A stretch of DNA of 63,615 nucleotides from Rubripirellula sp. (GTDB lineage Bacteria; Planctomycetota; Planctomycetia; Pirellulales; Pirellulaceae). Below the pieces are notes generated by a model, which was not told the origin of the DNA, did not search any database, and saw only the letters and a list, made by a program, of their open reading frames with translations. Position 1 is the first letter of the stretch; every line of letters starts with the position of its first letter. The position numbers and the translations under genes are program-made. The stretch lies in assembly GCA_028823035.1 (NCBI GenBank), contig JAPKCI010000009.1, positions 1 through 63,615 on the forward strand. The letters are read 5' to 3'. This document shows, one piece after another, positions 55,227-63,540 of the stretch.

Positions 55227-56123
55227 CTACGCAGCAACTCGGCTGCGGTGGATTCTCGAAGGGTGTCGAAACAGAAGATTCGTGTACGAATAAGAATCTT
55301 TTACTTTGTACGGCTGACAACGGAAATTTTGATATTCAAAAACCTCATATCCGTAGTCCTGAAGCAGAACGACATTCTGTCGACTCGGTTCATTTTCGGT
55401 GCGTTCGCATACGGGGTCTCCCAGCTCAAGCACAATGGTGGGGTGACAACGCTGAATCACGTTGGCCATTCCCTCCAGAACGGGAACCTCGGCACCCTCC
55501 GTATCGATTTTCAGAAAATCAGGGTCCCCATGTTGCTGAGCAAAATCATCCAACTTGATCGCTGGAACCTGAATTTCACGGGTCCCCGCTTTTGTTTCAC
55601 CGCTCTCCCATTTGTCACCCACAATAAAATTCAGACTGCTATCCCCAAGACCTTGGTCCAAGAAGGTGAGATGTCCTGATTCCCTGTAGGCAGCCACCTG
55701 GTTGCAGGTGATGTTGTCACGTCTTGCCGCGTTCTCTGAAAGCACCTGAAAAGTATTGGCCGTTGGTTCAAAGGCAAAGACCTGCCCTTCTGGACCTACC
55801 AAAGTTGATGCCAGCAAACTGAAGTAACCAAAATGTGATCCGACATCGTAAAAGGTCATGCCTGGCTCGAGACAATCAATGAATATCGAAGTCACATCTT
55901 CCTCGAAAAAACCATAACGACCCAACTTCCCCGAAACGTACTCGGGATAGACGATTGTCATTTCCTGCCCCCAAAACAAGGGCACCGAAACTTGGCGAGG
56001 CTTACCAGACCATTTTGCGAATTTCTTCGTGACACGCCATTTGGCCCACCGGGGCAAGTCATGAAAACTTGATTGATCACGTTGTGCCACCCAGCAGAGA
56101 TTAACTTCTTCCCTATCCATCAT
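55227..56123 (-). CDS. FkbM family SAM-dependent methyltransferase
   Basis: The 298-residue protein shows the FkbM pattern: FYDVGSHFGYFSLLAS as the SAM-binding loop, VFAFEPTANTFQVL after the next strand, and the family hallmark LKIDTEGAEVPVLEG. An N-terminal segment of about 70 residues precedes the fold. ATGs at 56123 and 56120 are adjacent; GGGG lies a suitable distance from the second. A TTG at 56180 would give 317 residues. The gene converges with the SASA gene at 53964. It is clearly different from the shorter FkbM protein at 5019-5753. It could methylate a sugar in surface polysaccharide; the acceptor is unknown. Confidence 0.88.
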   Translation of the reverse strand: MMDREEVNLCWVAQRDQSSFHDLPRWAKWRVTKKFAKWSGKPRQVSVPLFWGQEMTIVYPEYVSGKLGRYGFFEEDVTSIFIDCLEPGMTFYDVGSHFGYFSLLASTLVGPEGQVFAFEPTANTFQVLSENAARRDNITCNQVAAYRESGHLTFLDQGLGDSSLNFIVGDKWESGETKAGTREIQVPAIKLDDFAQQHGDPDFLKIDTEGAEVPVLEGMANVIQRCHPTIVLELGDPVCERTENEPSRQNVVLLQDYGYEVFEYQNFRCQPYKVKDSYSYTNLLFRHPSRIHRSRVAA

Positions 56124-56355
56124 CTTCCCCGGAATCCACCCTCGAAGTTGCCAGCAAACCAGTTTGGTGGAGTACAGCAAACAAGAAAGTCTCTATCAAT
56201 CTTGATTTACGGCAATGCTCTCACCCCCTGTCGCCGTCACTCCTTAGCGGCAACCCCACGGATCTCGCCTGTCTTCGGTACATCACCCATCTTGCCAGAC
56301 TGAAACACAGGCCGATGGACGGGGACCACGCGGTTAAACAATGCAAGCAACTGTC

Positions 56356-58557
56356 TTATTGCTGGCCATAAATCGGTGGTTGCCAACCTTGAGGCAAGCG
56401 TCCCTGGGGCCGAACTCCGCGAGCTTCTTTCGGAATGGGGTGATCAGCGGCAGTTGCCAAAGGCAAGCTATCGGGCAGGTGCTTGACTTCAAAGTCTTTG
56501 TATTGAACAGTCATCGCCGGTCCAACGTGCACCTGGACGGCCAGAACGCCTTCAAGTTTTCGACCATGTTCGTCGAAATCGATGAGGTCGGCAGTCTTGT
56601 GTCCATCAATCCAATGTTGATGGTGGTTCCCCTCAACCAGCACACGGTACTCATGCCACTGATCGGCAGCAAATTCGGGCACAGGCAAAGTGTCAATCAC
56701 CCACCCTTGCCCCTTAGTATCGATGATGACTTTCTCGCCCGTATGCGACAGGATACGTCGCCCCCGTTCTTCATAGAGCATGCCGTTGTACTTCGGATTA
56801 TTTGCAACCACGTCGCATTGATAACCGGTCACGACATCCAACCCCAAGTCGGGACGCGAAGTGCCACGATACTGGATACCACTGTTGCCACCCGCTGTTA
56901 CTTTGACTTTGACCCGCAGGTCAAAATTACGAATGGTCGATGCCTTCCAGGTCAGAAATCGATTCTTTTTGAGCGAACCATCAGTCACACCCGTAATCGC
57001 TCCGTCCCGGACCGACCAATACTCACGATCACCTGACCATTGCCGAAGGCTTTTCCCGTCAAAGACCTTCATAAAACCATCGGCATTAACGCCACCGGCA
57101 TTTTTGGCAGATGCCACCGGATTCGGGACCGTCGATAGACTCAATCCGGCGGCCGGATCCAGCGGGCCACCATATTCATTGACTCTCTCGGTAGTACGTT
57201 GCCGCATCGCAGTCAGCACACCAGCAAACGCTGGATCGTCTGCCAGATTGACCAACTCATCGGGGTCGTTGTTCAGATCATGCAGAAACTCATGGTTTCC
57301 ATGATCGAAGTAGCGGACGTACTTGTAGTTTTTGTTTCGCAAACCTTCAAATGCGGGGATGCGATTTCGGACAGCAAAATGTTCATGAAACGTCTCATCT
57401 CGCCATTCCCCGTATTGTTCTCCACTGACAATTTGTTTCAGGCTGCGGCCCTGATAACGTTCGGGAATCCCGATGCCTGCCCAATCAAGAAAAGTTGCCG
57501 GTAGATCCAGATTCAAAACGGGTTCTTTTGCAACCTGCCCCTGCTTTGACGCTTTCACTCGAGGATCATGGACAATCAAGGGAACACGCAGTGACTCTTC
57601 AAAGTGGGACCATTTGCCAGCCAACCCTCGATTGCCCATGTGGTACCCGTTGTCAGCGGAATAAACAATGATCGTGTTTTCCGCCAACCCAGCTTTCTCC
57701 AAAGCCTCCATGAATCTTCCGATCGCACCATCAATACCGCTGACCATGCGGTAATAGGCACGCACATTGGTCTGATACTTTTGGTCGGTGTTCCAACGCC
57801 AGAAAAAACGCTCGCGGTTGATCGTGGTTTTCAAAAAATCTGGCAACGCGTAAAAGATAGCCGGATCATTCAACCGTGGGGGTGCAATCACAATGTCTTC
57901 GTACATGCCGTCGACGGCGCGCGGCCACGGAAAATGCCCGATCCCAGGTCGGCGATCACTGTCCTCTGCATGACAGGCATTGAACCACATGTTCAATGCA
58001 AACGGCTTGCCCTTGGGCTGCGATTTGATGAACTCAATGCCACGATCAACAATGACCTCTGTCTCGTGGCGCAAACTCCCATCTGGCTGCTTCTTGTAAA
58101 AGGGATTGCGACCAATCGCTTCGAATTCATCAAAGTGATCTTCCCGTTTGAATTTCCGTGGCATCTTGGCGTGCCACTTACCGTAGTAACCGGTGCGATA
58201 GCCCTGCTGACGCAGGATGTCAGAGTAAAGCGTTTCCGCCGCTTCGGCTGTCGCCGTGTCGGGGTTGCCCGAGGTCCCAAAACTGCGGCCCGTTAGTCCG
58301 GTCAGAATCGTCGTACGACTGACCCAGCAGATTGAGTGACTGACACACGCGTTGTCAAAACGTGTGCCGAGGCGCGCCAACGCATCAATGTTGGGCGTTT
58401 TAATGACAGGGTTGCCATAACACCCCAGCGTGCTGGTCGTTTGATCATCGGCAAAGAAAAAAACGATATTCGGAGGCTCTGCTGCAGTGACAGAACTGCT
58501 AAAGGACAGCACGCAAACAAGCACAAAGACCGACAATGAGCGAAAACTGGAAAGCAT
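56356..58557 (-). CDS. Sulfatase fused to a DUF1080 (3-keto-disaccharide hydrolase) domain
   Basis: The 733-residue protein has a signal peptide (about 1-26) and a type I sulfatase domain (about 29-480; NIVFFFADDQTTSTLGCYG, YSADNGYHMGNRGLAGKW). A DUF1080 domain follows (about 493-693; FMKVFDGKSLRQW, GNSGIQYRG). DUF1080 members include 3-keto-disaccharide/glycoside hydrolases. The formylglycine site reads C77-W-V-S-R81, lacking the proline of the usual C-x-P-x-R. Fusion suggests desulfation and cleavage, or binding, of the same glycan by one secreted protein. ATG 58557 is chosen for the signal peptide; the frame runs to 58599. It is oriented with the FkbM gene downstream. Confidence 0.88.
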   Translation of the reverse strand: MLSSFRSLSVFVLVCVLSFSSSVTAAEPPNIVFFFADDQTTSTLGCYGNPVIKTPNIDALARLGTRFDNACVSHSICWVSRTTILTGLTGRSFGTSGNPDTATAEAAETLYSDILRQQGYRTGYYGKWHAKMPRKFKREDHFDEFEAIGRNPFYKKQPDGSLRHETEVIVDRGIEFIKSQPKGKPFALNMWFNACHAEDSDRRPGIGHFPWPRAVDGMYEDIVIAPPRLNDPAIFYALPDFLKTTINRERFFWRWNTDQKYQTNVRAYYRMVSGIDGAIGRFMEALEKAGLAENTIIVYSADNGYHMGNRGLAGKWSHFEESLRVPLIVHDPRVKASKQGQVAKEPVLNLDLPATFLDWAGIGIPERYQGRSLKQIVSGEQYGEWRDETFHEHFAVRNRIPAFEGLRNKNYKYVRYFDHGNHEFLHDLNNDPDELVNLADDPAFAGVLTAMRQRTTERVNEYGGPLDPAAGLSLSTVPNPVASAKNAGGVNADGFMKVFDGKSLRQWSGDREYWSVRDGAITGVTDGSLKKNRFLTWKASTIRNFDLRVKVKVTAGGNSGIQYRGTSRPDLGLDVVTGYQCDVVANNPKYNGMLYEERGRRILSHTGEKVIIDTKGQGWVIDTLPVPEFAADQWHEYRVLVEGNHHQHWIDGHKTADLIDFDEHGRKLEGVLAVQVHVGPAMTVQYKDFEVKHLPDSLPLATAADHPIPKEARGVRPQGRLPQGWQPPIYGQQ

Positions 58558-58753
58558 GGCAGGCGAAGTCCTGGAGTTCAGTACATGATCGACGGGCACA
58601 ATGTATCCCCGCGATGCTGCCCCAAAATCACCTCTGGGGCTTCTGACAGTTTAATGAATCAAGCTGCCGATGTATCCCAACGCAACAACAAAGACAAAAT
58701 TCCATCCATCGAGGACCCAGACACAGCTGGCCGTCAGAATGATTAGAAAGTCA

Positions 58754-60181
58754 CTATTTTGCTGGAACAGCGGGGGCTGGGTTTGTCGAAACTGCAGGGG
58801 TGGGCGTTACTGGAGTCGCAGGAACTGGAGTCGCAGGAACTGGAGTCGCAGGAACTGGAGTCGCAGGAACTGAAGTCGCAGGAACTGAAGTCGCAGGAAC
58901 TGAAGTCGCAGGAACTGAAGTCGCAGGGGCTGGAGTCGCAGGAACTGGAGTCGCAGGAACTGGAGTTGCAGGAACAGCGGGAGCAGTACCCGCAGTATCA
59001 ACGGTTTCACCCGCTCGCACCTTCTGTGTACCCTCGACGATCACCATGTCGCCAAGTTTCAAACCTGAGGTAATGACGTACTGCTCCTGATAAAGCGTTC
59101 CTACGGTGACATCGCGGATTTCAACTTTCTTGGAATCATTCACGACGTAAACTTGTTCGCCCAACTGCGATTCGACGACAGCGGCTTTGGGAACGAGCAA
59201 AGAACCAGGAGTCTCGCCCAGAATGACTTCAATTGGCACATACTGCCCAGAGATCAAGGTTTCGGTCTTTGCACTTTCTTCCGGGTTGGCAATGATTCCG
59301 CGGACCATCAGCGTATCGGTGGCAGGGTCAATTTCCGAGCTTATGTAATCGAGGGTTCCTTCAAGCGGATACTCTTTGCCATTTGGCAACAACAGTTTGA
59401 ACTTGATGTTTGACAGATCTGCTTTGATTCCCGTCAATTCGCCACTGGTCACGGCCTGCATTTCAAACAACTCATTGCGGGTAACCTTGAACTCAACATA
59501 GATCGGATCGATTTGAACGAGCGACGTCAGGATGGTTGTTTCCGCATCGACCAATTGCCCGACATTCCGTTTCGTGTTCTGGATTCGTCCCCTAAAGGGC
59601 GCGTTCAGACGGGTATATTCAAGATTCAACTTAGCCGTTTCGAGATTGGCCTTGTCCTGTTGGATATCGGCGTTGGTTTCAGCTTCCTTGGCCACCGCCT
59701 GTTCCTTTTGCTGCTGCGAACCGGCTCCCTGCGCCGCCAAGTCGGTATAACGCTTGACCTCACCCGTCCAGAAGGTGAGTTGGGCATTGCTACGCGTCAA
59801 ATCAGCTTCCACGACGTCGAGTGCTGCCTGAAAGGGCCGGGGATCAATTTCATAGAGCCACTGATCTTTTTCGACGATGCTTCCCTCGACGAATTTACGT
59901 TCGGTGATGTATCCCGTTACCCGAGGGATAACATCGACGTACTTGACGGCCTGCACCGTTCCACTGAAGGGATAAATGATGGGAACTGTTTTCTGAACGA
60001 CTGCAACAACCACAACTGAAGGCGGCTGTTTTGGTGTGACGACCGGTTTTTTGTCGCACCCCAATGCAACCGCAACCGTAACCGTCAGCAGCAACACCGA
60101 CGTATTGAGCAAACATTGACAGACGCGCTGAAACCGAATCCCAGTCGCACCACAGGCAGTTGTTGTAAGCACCTTTATCAT
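58754..60181 (-). CDS. RND efflux periplasmic adaptor (membrane fusion) lipoprotein
   Basis: The 475-residue protein has an N-terminal leader with a lipobox (VALGCDKK), then the typical adaptor layout: a barrel/lipoyl strand (YPFSGTVQAVKYVDVIPRVTGYI), an alpha-helical hairpin with glutamine-rich helices (GAGSQQQKEQAVAKEAETNADIQ cut here at its core), the returning lipoyl half (LNAPFRGRIQNTKRNVGQLV) and the membrane-proximal domain (LVPKAAVVESQLGEQVYVV). It should link the inner-membrane pump to an outer-membrane channel. The C-terminal 70 residues are a V-P-A-T-P/S repeat encoded by a 15 bp tandem array. Its start lies 10 bp after the pump's stop codon, so the two form an operon with the pump gene first, the reverse of the common order. 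Confidence 0.92.
   Translation of the reverse strand: MIKVLTTTACGATGIRFQRVCQCLLNTSVLLLTVTVAVALGCDKKPVVTPKQPPSVVVVAVVQKTVPIIYPFSGTVQAVKYVDVIPRVTGYITERKFVEGSIVEKDQWLYEIDPRPFQAALDVVEADLTRSNAQLTFWTGEVKRYTDLAAQGAGSQQQKEQAVAKEAETNADIQQDKANLETAKLNLEYTRLNAPFRGRIQNTKRNVGQLVDAETTILTSLVQIDPIYVEFKVTRNELFEMQAVTSGELTGIKADLSNIKFKLLLPNGKEYPLEGTLDYISSEIDPATDTLMVRGIIANPEESAKTETLISGQYVPIEVILGETPGSLLVPKAAVVESQLGEQVYVVNDSKKVEIRDVTVGTLYQEQYVITSGLKLGDMVIVEGTQKVRAGETVDTAGTAPAVPATPVPATPVPATPAPATSVPATSVPATSVPATSVPATPVPATPVPATPVPATPVTPTPAVSTNPAPAVPAK
58811..58975. repeat. 15 bp tandem repeat, 11 copies, encoding a V-P-A-T-P/S tail
   Basis: Eleven head-to-tail copies of TGGAGTCGCAGGAAC (plus-strand reading) lie inside the adaptor gene. 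Four neighbouring copies have GAAG for GGAG, changing the encoded residue from Pro to Ser, and one has GGGGC for GGAAC. Because the unit is 15 bp, copy changes keep the frame. The array is open in several frames on both strands, which creates false open frames. Confidence 0.98.
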
Positions 60182-60191
60182 CCAATTTCAA

Positions 60192-63100
60192 TCATGGAGT
60201 GGTTTTAGATTCTGAGCCAGCCTTGCGTGATGTCCGGGACTTCATGGTCCATTCACGCATATGCTGAACTGTGTAATAGAAAATCGGCACAAAAATGATC
60301 AGTACCGTAGCCACAGCTAGACCACCAACCACCGTCGTCCCAAGCGAACGCCGTGAATTGGCGCCAGCACCGGTCGCAAATACGAGTGGCAACAGGCCGA
60401 TGATGAAAGCCAATGCCGTCATCAGGATCGGTCGTAAACGCACCCGCGCTGCTTCCATCGCTGCTTGCAGAATTGTCGCTCCATTGCGTCTCTGCTCAGC
60501 TGCAAATTCAACGATCAGAATCCCATTCTTGGCCGTCAATCCAATCAGCATCACCAAGCCAATTTGCCCATAGACATCAAGATCAAGCCCGCGAACAGCC
60601 AAGGCCCCCGCCGCCCCGAGCAGCCCCAATGGAACCCCCATCAACACCATGATCGGCATCGTCCAGCTTTCATATTGGGCCGCCAGCACGAGAAACACAA
60701 ACACAAGTGAAAGGGCGAAAATCAATGGAGCAAGATTGCCTGCCTTCAATTGCTGATAAGTGATCCCAGTCCATTGAAAACCAAATCCATCCGACAACTC
60801 GTTGTTAGCCAAATCCTCCATGGCTGAGATCGCTTGACCCGAACTGTAGCCCTGTGCGTTTCCACCGTTCACAGCGACTGCCTTGTATTGGTCGTAGTGG
60901 GGAATGTTGTAGGGGCCTACCAGTGGTTCCGTCCGGATGAATGCGTTGAGGTCGATCATATCCCCCTCCTTGTTACGCACTTTCAAACGCCCGATGTCTT
61001 CGACGTCTGAACGAGCGTCTTCCTCTGCCTGCAGGTAGACACGGTAGACCTTGCCGTACTTGTTGAATTCGTTGACGTACAAAGATCCGAGGTTGATTTG
61101 CAATGTCGCAAACAACTCAGTAATCGAGACACCGTGAATCTTTGCTTTGGTTCGATCCACATCAAGATATCGTTGCGGAACCGAATCATTGAACGTGCTA
61201 TAGACACCGGCCAGTTCGGGTCTGTTTTTGGCGGCGCGGATAAAATGGTCACTCGCCTCGCTCAGCGCGGTCACACCGCGATCGTTCAAATCTTGAATTT
61301 CGAACGTGAACCCACCCGTGGATCCCAGTCCGGGAATCGCAGGAGCGTTGGCAATTTTGACTCTGGCCCCAGCAATCGTCGCCATTTTCTGATTCAGCGA
61401 CTTGATGATCGAACGCAACTGGGTCTGCGGCGTAGTGCGTTCGCTCCAAGGCTTCAGCACAACAAAGGCAAAGCCTGCATACGGCTGCTTGACCGAGTCG
61501 ATGATGTTGTAACCAGACACCTCAACCACATCAGCAACCCCGTCGGTCTGCAAGGCAATTTCGCTGACCTGATCCATGATTTCACGGGTTCTGGCGATGG
61601 TCGCTGCACTGGGCAGGTCAGCAATTGCCATCACATAACCCTGATCTTCTTCCGGGACAAACCCGGTGGGGGTCGAGATGAACAGATAGACCATCAACAC
61701 GCACAGACCGGCAAAGGCTGCCATTGTCACGTACCACAGTTTGGACATCCATCTGACGGCCTCCGCGTAACCAGAGGAGAACTTATTGAAACCCGTATTG
61801 AAGGCACGGAACAGAAAATTCTTTTTTCCACTCGCCGGTTTCAACAAGACAGCACACAAGGCGGGACTGAGCGTCAAGGAATTGATCCCGGACAACCCCA
61901 CTGCGATCGCAATGGTCAGGGAAAACTGGTTGTATAGCTGCCCGGTCATGCCGGGAATGAACGAAACCGGAACAAAGACAGCCATCAGCACCAACGTGGT
62001 CGCGATGATCGGACCGCGAACCTCAGCCAGTGCCTCCTTGGTGACCTGGTTCAAATCCTTACCACCTTCATCGAGCCGACGCATCACGTTTTCGACCACG
62101 ACAATCGCGTCATCAACGACGAGTGCGACCGCCAGCACCATTCCCAACAGGCTAAGCGTGTTGATAGAAAACCCGAACATCAGCATGAAGGCAAACGTGC
62201 CGATCAGAGAAACGGGCACCGCAATCGTTGGAATCAACGTTGCACGCACGTTTTGAAGAAAGATAAAGACGACGACAATCACCAAACCAATCGCCTGAAG
62301 CAGTGTTACCAACACCTCATGAACTGAATCCGTAATGAATTCGGTGGTGTCATAGCGCACGACCCACTCCAAGTCCGCGGGGAAGTGGTCCGCGAGGCCG
62401 TCCATGGTCTTCTCAAGTTCTTTTTTGATCTGCAGTCCGTTCGCATCAGCCAATTGAAAAACAATGATGGTGGCTGTCGGCTTCCGATTCAACTGGGTTC
62501 CCCAGTCATATTCCTCACTGCCAAGCTCGACGCGAGCAATGTCCTTGATCCGCACCACTGACCCACCAGCAGTCGCACGAACAATGATGTTCTCGAACTG
62601 CGAAACCTGCTCAAGCCGGCCCAAGGTACTGAGCTGGAATTCAATCGTCTGACCCTCAGGTGCCGGAGCCTGCCCAATCTTGCCAGCGGCCACCTGCTGG
62701 TTCTGTTCCTTGATCGCCTGCTGGACGTCGGTCGCCGTCATACCAAGGTTGTTCAGTTTGGCTGGATCCAGCCAGATACGCATGGCGTATTTACTGAGTC
62801 CAAAATTAGTCACCGAAGCAACGCCAGGAATTCGCGTCAATGCATCGGTCAGGTGGATGTCGGCATAGTTTTGAAGAAACGTCGCATCGTGTGTCCCGTT
62901 GGGCGACAACAAACTGACCGCCAATAACATATTGGTCGAATGCTTTTCGATCGTCAGACCAACCTGCTGCACTTCTGAGGGAAGCTGTGACAATGCCTCG
63001 TTGCTGCGAGTCAACAGTTCCATCTGACCGATGTTCTGATCGAATCCGACATCAAACGTCACCGTGATGATCGAATCACCGTTGTTGGTGCTGTTGGACG

Positions 63101-63332
63101 ACATGTAAATCATACCGGCCGAACCGTTCAACTGTTCCTCCAGCGGTGTTGTCACCGTCTTGGAAACAACATCTGCCCCCGCACCGAGATACTGCGTGGA
63201 AACCTGAACCTGAGGCGGTACCAATGGGGGGAACTGAGCGATCGGCAGGACCGTCATACTGATCGCCCCCGCCATGATCATGATCAACGCGATCGCAGAG
63301 GCGAAAACGGGTCGGTCGATGAAGAAATTCAT
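60192..63332 (-). CDS. RND multidrug efflux permease (HAE1 family, AcrB/MexB-type)
   Basis: The 1046-residue protein is a full-length HAE1-type pump, as expected for AcrB-like proteins. It begins MNFFIDRPVFASAIALIMI and includes the family block QNVRATLIPTIAVPVSLIGTF. The proton-relay aspartates are in VVDDAIVVVENVMRR, and the C-terminal half carries LAAQYESWTMPIMVLMGVPL and GLTAKNGILIVEFA. It should export drugs, bile-salt-like compounds or metabolites using the proton gradient, with the adaptor encoded immediately downstream. No outer-membrane channel gene is visible in the window; it may lie beyond the right end or elsewhere. ATG 63332 is the natural start; no strong Shine-Dalgarno is visible. 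Confidence 0.95.
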   Translation of the reverse strand: MNFFIDRPVFASAIALIMIMAGAISMTVLPIAQFPPLVPPQVQVSTQYLGAGADVVSKTVTTPLEEQLNGSAGMIYMSSNSTNNGDSIITVTFDVGFDQNIGQMELLTRSNEALSQLPSEVQQVGLTIEKHSTNMLLAVSLLSPNGTHDATFLQNYADIHLTDALTRIPGVASVTNFGLSKYAMRIWLDPAKLNNLGMTATDVQQAIKEQNQQVAAGKIGQAPAPEGQTIEFQLSTLGRLEQVSQFENIIVRATAGGSVVRIKDIARVELGSEEYDWGTQLNRKPTATIIVFQLADANGLQIKKELEKTMDGLADHFPADLEWVVRYDTTEFITDSVHEVLVTLLQAIGLVIVVVFIFLQNVRATLIPTIAVPVSLIGTFAFMLMFGFSINTLSLLGMVLAVALVVDDAIVVVENVMRRLDEGGKDLNQVTKEALAEVRGPIIATTLVLMAVFVPVSFIPGMTGQLYNQFSLTIAIAVGLSGINSLTLSPALCAVLLKPASGKKNFLFRAFNTGFNKFSSGYAEAVRWMSKLWYVTMAAFAGLCVLMVYLFISTPTGFVPEEDQGYVMAIADLPSAATIARTREIMDQVSEIALQTDGVADVVEVSGYNIIDSVKQPYAGFAFVVLKPWSERTTPQTQLRSIIKSLNQKMATIAGARVKIANAPAIPGLGSTGGFTFEIQDLNDRGVTALSEASDHFIRAAKNRPELAGVYSTFNDSVPQRYLDVDRTKAKIHGVSITELFATLQINLGSLYVNEFNKYGKVYRVYLQAEEDARSDVEDIGRLKVRNKEGDMIDLNAFIRTEPLVGPYNIPHYDQYKAVAVNGGNAQGYSSGQAISAMEDLANNELSDGFGFQWTGITYQQLKAGNLAPLIFALSLVFVFLVLAAQYESWTMPIMVLMGVPLGLLGAAGALAVRGLDLDVYGQIGLVMLIGLTAKNGILIVEFAAEQRRNGATILQAAMEAARVRLRPILMTALAFIIGLLPLVFATGAGANSRRSLGTTVVGGLAVATVLIIFVPIFYYTVQHMREWTMKSRTSRKAGSESKTTP

Positions 63333-63540
63333 GACTCAGATAGATTCCGATGGCAGGGAATGGGACGTCCAAGACGACGAGGTTAGCAGCAAATAGCGTC
63401 CAGTAACAGCAGCCAGCCGACAGTGAGGCATTCCTCTGGTCCTGCTGCCCGCACGATCCACGTGCTCTTGAACCAATCAAACGTCTTTCAACGAGGCGAA
63501 TGTATCGAGCGTCCCCTACGATTCGTCAAACAGAACCCTC
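63333..63540. other. Region upstream of the RND operon
   Basis: About 200 bp between the pump start and a tandem repeat contain no recognisable gene and should include the operon promoter. A small minus-strand frame overlapping the pump gene (63076-63480) is a shadow. Confidence 0.4.

Noticed and set aside
58811-58975. CRISPR-like array
   Set aside because: The units are contiguous with no unique spacers and lie in frame within a coding sequence. The same reasoning applies to the arrays at 38478 and 63541.
58759-59090. Plus-strand and second minus-strand frames over the 15 bp repeat
   Set aside because: They arise because a 15 bp repeat without stop codons is open in several frames; the adaptor frame continues into a full conserved domain and the others do not.
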